A stretch of 64,000 nt of DNA from contig CALFYS010000117.1 of assembly GCA_937952245.1 (NCBI GenBank), positions 1 through 64,000 of the forward strand, written 5' to 3'. Positions 61,244 through 64,000 of the stretch are shown here, in pieces; the stretch's first letter is position 1, and each line of letters opens with the position of its first letter. The notes beneath the pieces were generated by a model. That model was not told the DNA's origin, did not search any database, and worked only from the letters and a program-made list of their open reading frames with translations. This DNA is from an uncultured Alphaproteobacteria bacterium (GTDB lineage Bacteria > Pseudomonadota > Alphaproteobacteria > Puniceispirillales > UBA1172). Both the position numbers and the translations under genes were made by a program.

Positions 61244-64000
61244 CGTGTGCCTCCTTTTTTCTCATCTTCGATAATTCGCAAACCATACCGCAGGGTCTGA
61301 TCAGGCTTGCTGAGCCCTGCTGGTGACTGTTGAGGGGCAAAGTCAGGGAAGACCACTTCAGGTTCATCCGCGCTGGCCTTTTCAATATTGACCTTCAAAT
61401 CATACCACGCGGCTTGGCCGGTGATCGGATCAGAATTCGCCCAACGCAGCCCATCTCCTTTTGGTGGGAGCAATTCATGGATCAAATGGTTGAGCAAAAA
61501 TCCTTTGCGGGATTCCGGCGCGTCTTCATCCAATTGCCATGCCCCACGGCGTTTGCCGATGGCGTTCCATGTCCAAACCGTGTTGGGGTTAACGCCTTCC
61601 ATAATGGCAACAGGGACGCGGATACGGCCATGGTGTGAGGTCACCCAAGCCCAATCGCCATCACTTAAGCCATGCTTTTCCGCCAACATCCCTGAAATAA
61701 ACAGAGGGTTATGACCATGAATCTGGCGCAGCCATGGGTTCTGTGATCCCCATGAATGATACATCGCCATTGGCCGCTGGGTCAGGGCATAGATCGGGAA
61801 TTCATCATCATCGGTCTGTTTGTCTTCAAACGGCTGATACCATGATGGCAGCGGGGTGAAACAGGTTTTGATCTGCTCCCGCATATGTTCAGGCGGTTGA
61901 ACATCACCATGGCCTTCGGCGGCCAATTTAAACTTTTGCAAGACTTCGCTGTAAATCTGGAAAGTGTAAGGCTCAGGCTTATCAAAGAAGCCCATTTCAA
62001 CGGCGAAATTCTGATAAGCCATATTGGCGTGTTTGAAATAAAGCGCGTCTTCGGGCAGATGCTTCATCCAGAAACCGCCGTTTTCAATGTAACGGTCGAT
62101 CTGATTGGCGTTTGGCTCACCTCGGCCTTCATCATCGCCATTGCCGCGGAAACCTGAAAGCGGGCCAATCCCGGGCTTGCGCTGGTGATTGGTGATGTAA
62201 TCCGCGTAATCTTTATATTTTGCGGTGCCATCTTCATTGGTCATCCCCGGCAAGCCAAGGCGCGCCCCCAAATCAAGCAAGACCGATTGGAAACCGCGAA
62301 CATCACGGTCAGGTTCAACCACCGGCCAGCGAATGGCATCGGCAACCGCTTCGGCTTCACAGATCGGGCGATCCAAAAGCGAAATACAGTCATGGCGTTC
62401 CAGATAAGTCGTGTCGGGCAGAATCAAATCAGCGAAAGCCACCATCTCAGATGAATAGGCATCGGAATAAATGATTTTCGGGATTTTATATTCGCCCGTC
62501 TCAGGGTCTTTGTCGGTGAGCATTTCCATGACACCGCGGGTATTCATGGATGAATTCCACGCCATATTCGCCATATACATGAACAAGACATCCACCGGAT
62601 ACGGATCACCAGCATGGGCGTTGGAGATCACCATATGCATCAAGCCATGGGCGGACATCGGCGCGTCCCATGAATAGGCTTTATCAATCCGTGTTGGATT
62701 GCCATCGCCATCCACCAGCATATCTTCAGGCCCCATCAAATATCCCAATGGCGCGCCAGGCAGAGGTGTGTTGGGCTTAATCTGGTCAGGCTTACCAGCA
62801 GGGCGGGGGTGAATAGAGGCCGGCTTCGGGTAAGGCGGCTTAAAGCGGAAACCGCCCGGGCATTCAACACTGCCCAACATCAATTGCAGGACGTGCAACG
62901 CACGGCAGGTCTGAAAGCCGTTTGAATGGGCTGAAATCCCGCGCATGGCGTGCATGGAAACAGGCCGACCAATCATTTTGTCGTGCTTGTCGCCTTTCCA
63001 ATCGGTCCAAGGCTGATTGATGGTGATGGTTTTTTCAAACGCGGCTTCGGCCAATTCCGCCGCCAATTTACGGACACGGGCGGCTGAAACGCCAGTTTTG
63101 GCTTCGGTCGCCTCAGGGCTTAATTCAGGCGTCATCCATTCTTCTGCCATCAAGGTGAAGGCCGGAACAGCAACACCGCCGGACTTAACTTTGACTTCGC
63201 CTTTAAGCTCAGGGGTGATGCCGCCTTTATTGGCAGGGACGGTCTTGCCGGTCTTGCGATCAATCACAAGAGCGTTGCCATCATCATCACGAAGGAACAG
63301 GCCATCATCGGCTTGCCCCGGGTTGCGAATAACCAGCCAAGGGGCGTTGGTGTAGCGGATCAGATAATCGACATCAATCTTGCCTGATTCCATCAACACT
63401 TGGATCAAGGATAGGATCAACAGCCCATCACTGCCCGGGGTGATGCCAATCCAGTCATCGGCCACCGCGGAATACCCTGTTTGCACAGGATTGACGGAAA
63501 TCGTCCGAACGCCGCGGTCTTTTAATTTGCCAAGGCCAATTTTGATGGGGTTGCTGTCATGGTCTTCGGCAACGCCAAAGAGCAGGAACAATTCAGTTTT
63601 TTCCCAATCCGGTGAGCCAAACTCCCAAAACGCGCCGCCGATGGTGTAGATGCCGCCCGCCGCCATATTGACCGAACAAAACCCGCCATGGGCAGCGAAA
63701 TTGGGCGTGCCAAATTGTTGCGCCCACCAACCGGTAAGAGCTTGGGATTGGTCACGGCCTGTAAAGAACGCCAGTTTTTTCGGGTCATTGGCACGAACAG
63801 GACCCAGCCAATCGGTTGCGGTGCTGAGGGCTTCTTCCCATGAGATTTCAACAAATTCACCTGAACCACGAGGGCCAACCCGCTTTAATGGCGCCCGCAA
63901 ACGTGCTGGCGAAAGATGCTGCATAATCCCCGCAGACCCTTTGGCGCAAAGAACCCCTTGGTTAACCGGGTGATCACGGTTGCCCTCGATATAGCGGATG
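61240..64000 (-). CDS. soeA: SoeA-like molybdopterin oxidoreductase, N-terminus beyond window
   Basis: The frame is open to the right edge, giving 919 codons here. The first visible residues include GVLCAKGSAGI, the last Cys region of the N-terminal 4Fe-4S domain, so only the extreme N-terminus is missing. The bis-MGD domains continue with FAAHGGFCSVN, DSNPIKIGLGKLKDRG and DTTYLERHDC, ending in a C-terminal MGD-binding region (ALTQRPMAMYHSWGSQNPWLRQ in part). Family: DMSO-reductase superfamily, SoeA (cytoplasmic quinone-linked sulfite dehydrogenase) type. PhsA/PsrA-like thiosulfate or polysulfide reductase is the alternative. Confidence 0.85.
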   Translation of the reverse strand, partial: IRYIEGNRDHPVNQGVLCAKGSAGIMQHLSPARLRAPLKRVGPRGSGEFVEISWEEALSTATDWLGPVRANDPKKLAFFTGRDQSQALTGWWAQQFGTPNFAAHGGFCSVNMAAGGIYTIGGAFWEFGSPDWEKTELFLLFGVAEDHDSNPIKIGLGKLKDRGVRTISVNPVQTGYSAVADDWIGITPGSDGLLILSLIQVLMESGKIDVDYLIRYTNAPWLVIRNPGQADDGLFLRDDDGNALVIDRKTGKTVPANKGGITPELKGEVKVKSGGVAVPAFTLMAEEWMTPELSPEATEAKTGVSAARVRKLAAELAEAAFEKTITINQPWTDWKGDKHDKMIGRPVSMHAMRGISAHSNGFQTCRALHVLQLMLGSVECPGGFRFKPPYPKPASIHPRPAGKPDQIKPNTPLPGAPLGYLMGPEDMLVDGDGNPTRIDKAYSWDAPMSAHGLMHMVISNAHAGDPYPVDVLFMYMANMAWNSSMNTRGVMEMLTDKDPETGEYKIPKIIYSDAYSSEMVAFADLILPDTTYLERHDCISLLDRPICEAEAVADAIRWPVVEPDRDVRGFQSVLLDLGARLGLPGMTNEDGTAKYKDYADYITNHQRKPGIGPLSGFRGNGDDEGRGEPNANQIDRYIENGGFWMKHLPEDALYFKHANMAYQNFAVEMGFFDKPEPYTFQIYSEVLQKFKLAAEGHGDVQPPEHMREQIKTCFTPLPSWYQPFEDKQTDDDEFPIYALTQRPMAMYHSWGSQNPWLRQIHGHNPLFISGMLAEKHGLSDGDWAWVTSHHGRIRVPVAIMEGVNPNTVWTWNAIGKRRGAWQLDEDAPESRKGFLLNHLIHELLPPKGDGLRWANSDPITGQAAWYDLKVNIEKASADEPEVVFPDFAPQQSPAGLSKPDQTLRYGLRIIEDEKKGGTR

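Overview
This 64 kb window looks like part of the chromosome of a marine alphaproteobacterium. The best guess is a SAR116/Puniceispirillum- or roseobacter-like organism. The reasons are the roughly balanced base composition, very tight operons with ATGA/TAATG overlaps, several FAD-oxidoreductase/GcvT fusion proteins, an MttB-like methyltransferase and a SoeABC-like molybdoenzyme. The taxonomic call is inference. No rRNA, tRNA, CRISPR, insertion sequence or prophage was seen, and no gene-free stretch exceeds about 300 bases.

Layout. 1-3158 (-): N-terminal part of a very large exported Calx-beta repeat protein that runs off the left edge. 3304-5741 (-): beta-carbonic anhydrase, a small zinc-ribbon protein and an amidase. 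5826-11889: a LysR regulator divergent from an ALDH, a luciferase-like flavin oxidoreductase, an alpha/beta hydrolase and an Xsc-like ThDP enzyme. This is a catabolic operon of unknown substrate. 11896-20033: a GbcA/CntA-type Rieske oxygenase coupled to an RpiR regulator, divergent from a dimethylglycine-dehydrogenase-like fusion, two tandem enolase-superfamily enzymes and a class III aminotransferase. This resembles cyclic-betaine (proline betaine/hydroxyproline betaine) catabolism. 20154-22895: a subtilase autotransporter. 22980-28735: a complex II-like operon in B-C-D-A order with a two-subunit class I hydro-lyase and a LysR gene. Its flavoprotein has Cys where the covalent-FAD His should be. 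28829-37673: mostly single metabolic genes (DpaL-like lyase, GST, second ThDP enzyme, 3-hydroxyacid dehydrogenase, cold-shock protein, two DMT exporters, a flavodoxin-like protein, Pgi).

37791-44260: five co-directional genes matching the five-enzyme gamma-butyrobetaine to L-carnitine to glycine betaine route: a beta-keto acid cleavage enzyme, a carnitine dehydrogenase-thioesterase fusion, an acyl-CoA dehydrogenase, an NDP-forming CoA ligase and a CaiD-like hydratase. 44292-51713: housekeeping and poorly known genes (TPR lipid-free exported protein, acidic membrane protein, HExxH protein, SufU-like scaffold, pyruvate kinase, threonine aldolase paired with an AspH-like dioxygenase, RarD, periplasmic cyclophilin). 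51907-59108: an XRE-cupin regulator with an array of inverted repeats, then two more DMGDH-like fusions and an MttB-like methyltransferase, closed by a strong terminator. 59183-64000 (-): a DUF1428 protein and soeCBA-like sulfite dehydrogenase genes, with soeA running off the right edge.

Taken together, the window is a hub for methylated quaternary amines. Carnitine/butyrobetaine would yield glycine betaine. The Rieske enzyme, the MttB-like protein and three GcvT-fused demethylases could strip methyl groups to glycine and methylene-THF. The SoeABC-like enzyme would dispose of sulfite from organosulfur substrates. Strongest leads for new biology: the complex II-like operon with the missing FAD-linking His, the AspH-like oxygenase/threonine aldolase pair, and the ALDH-LLM-hydrolase-Xsc-like operon.
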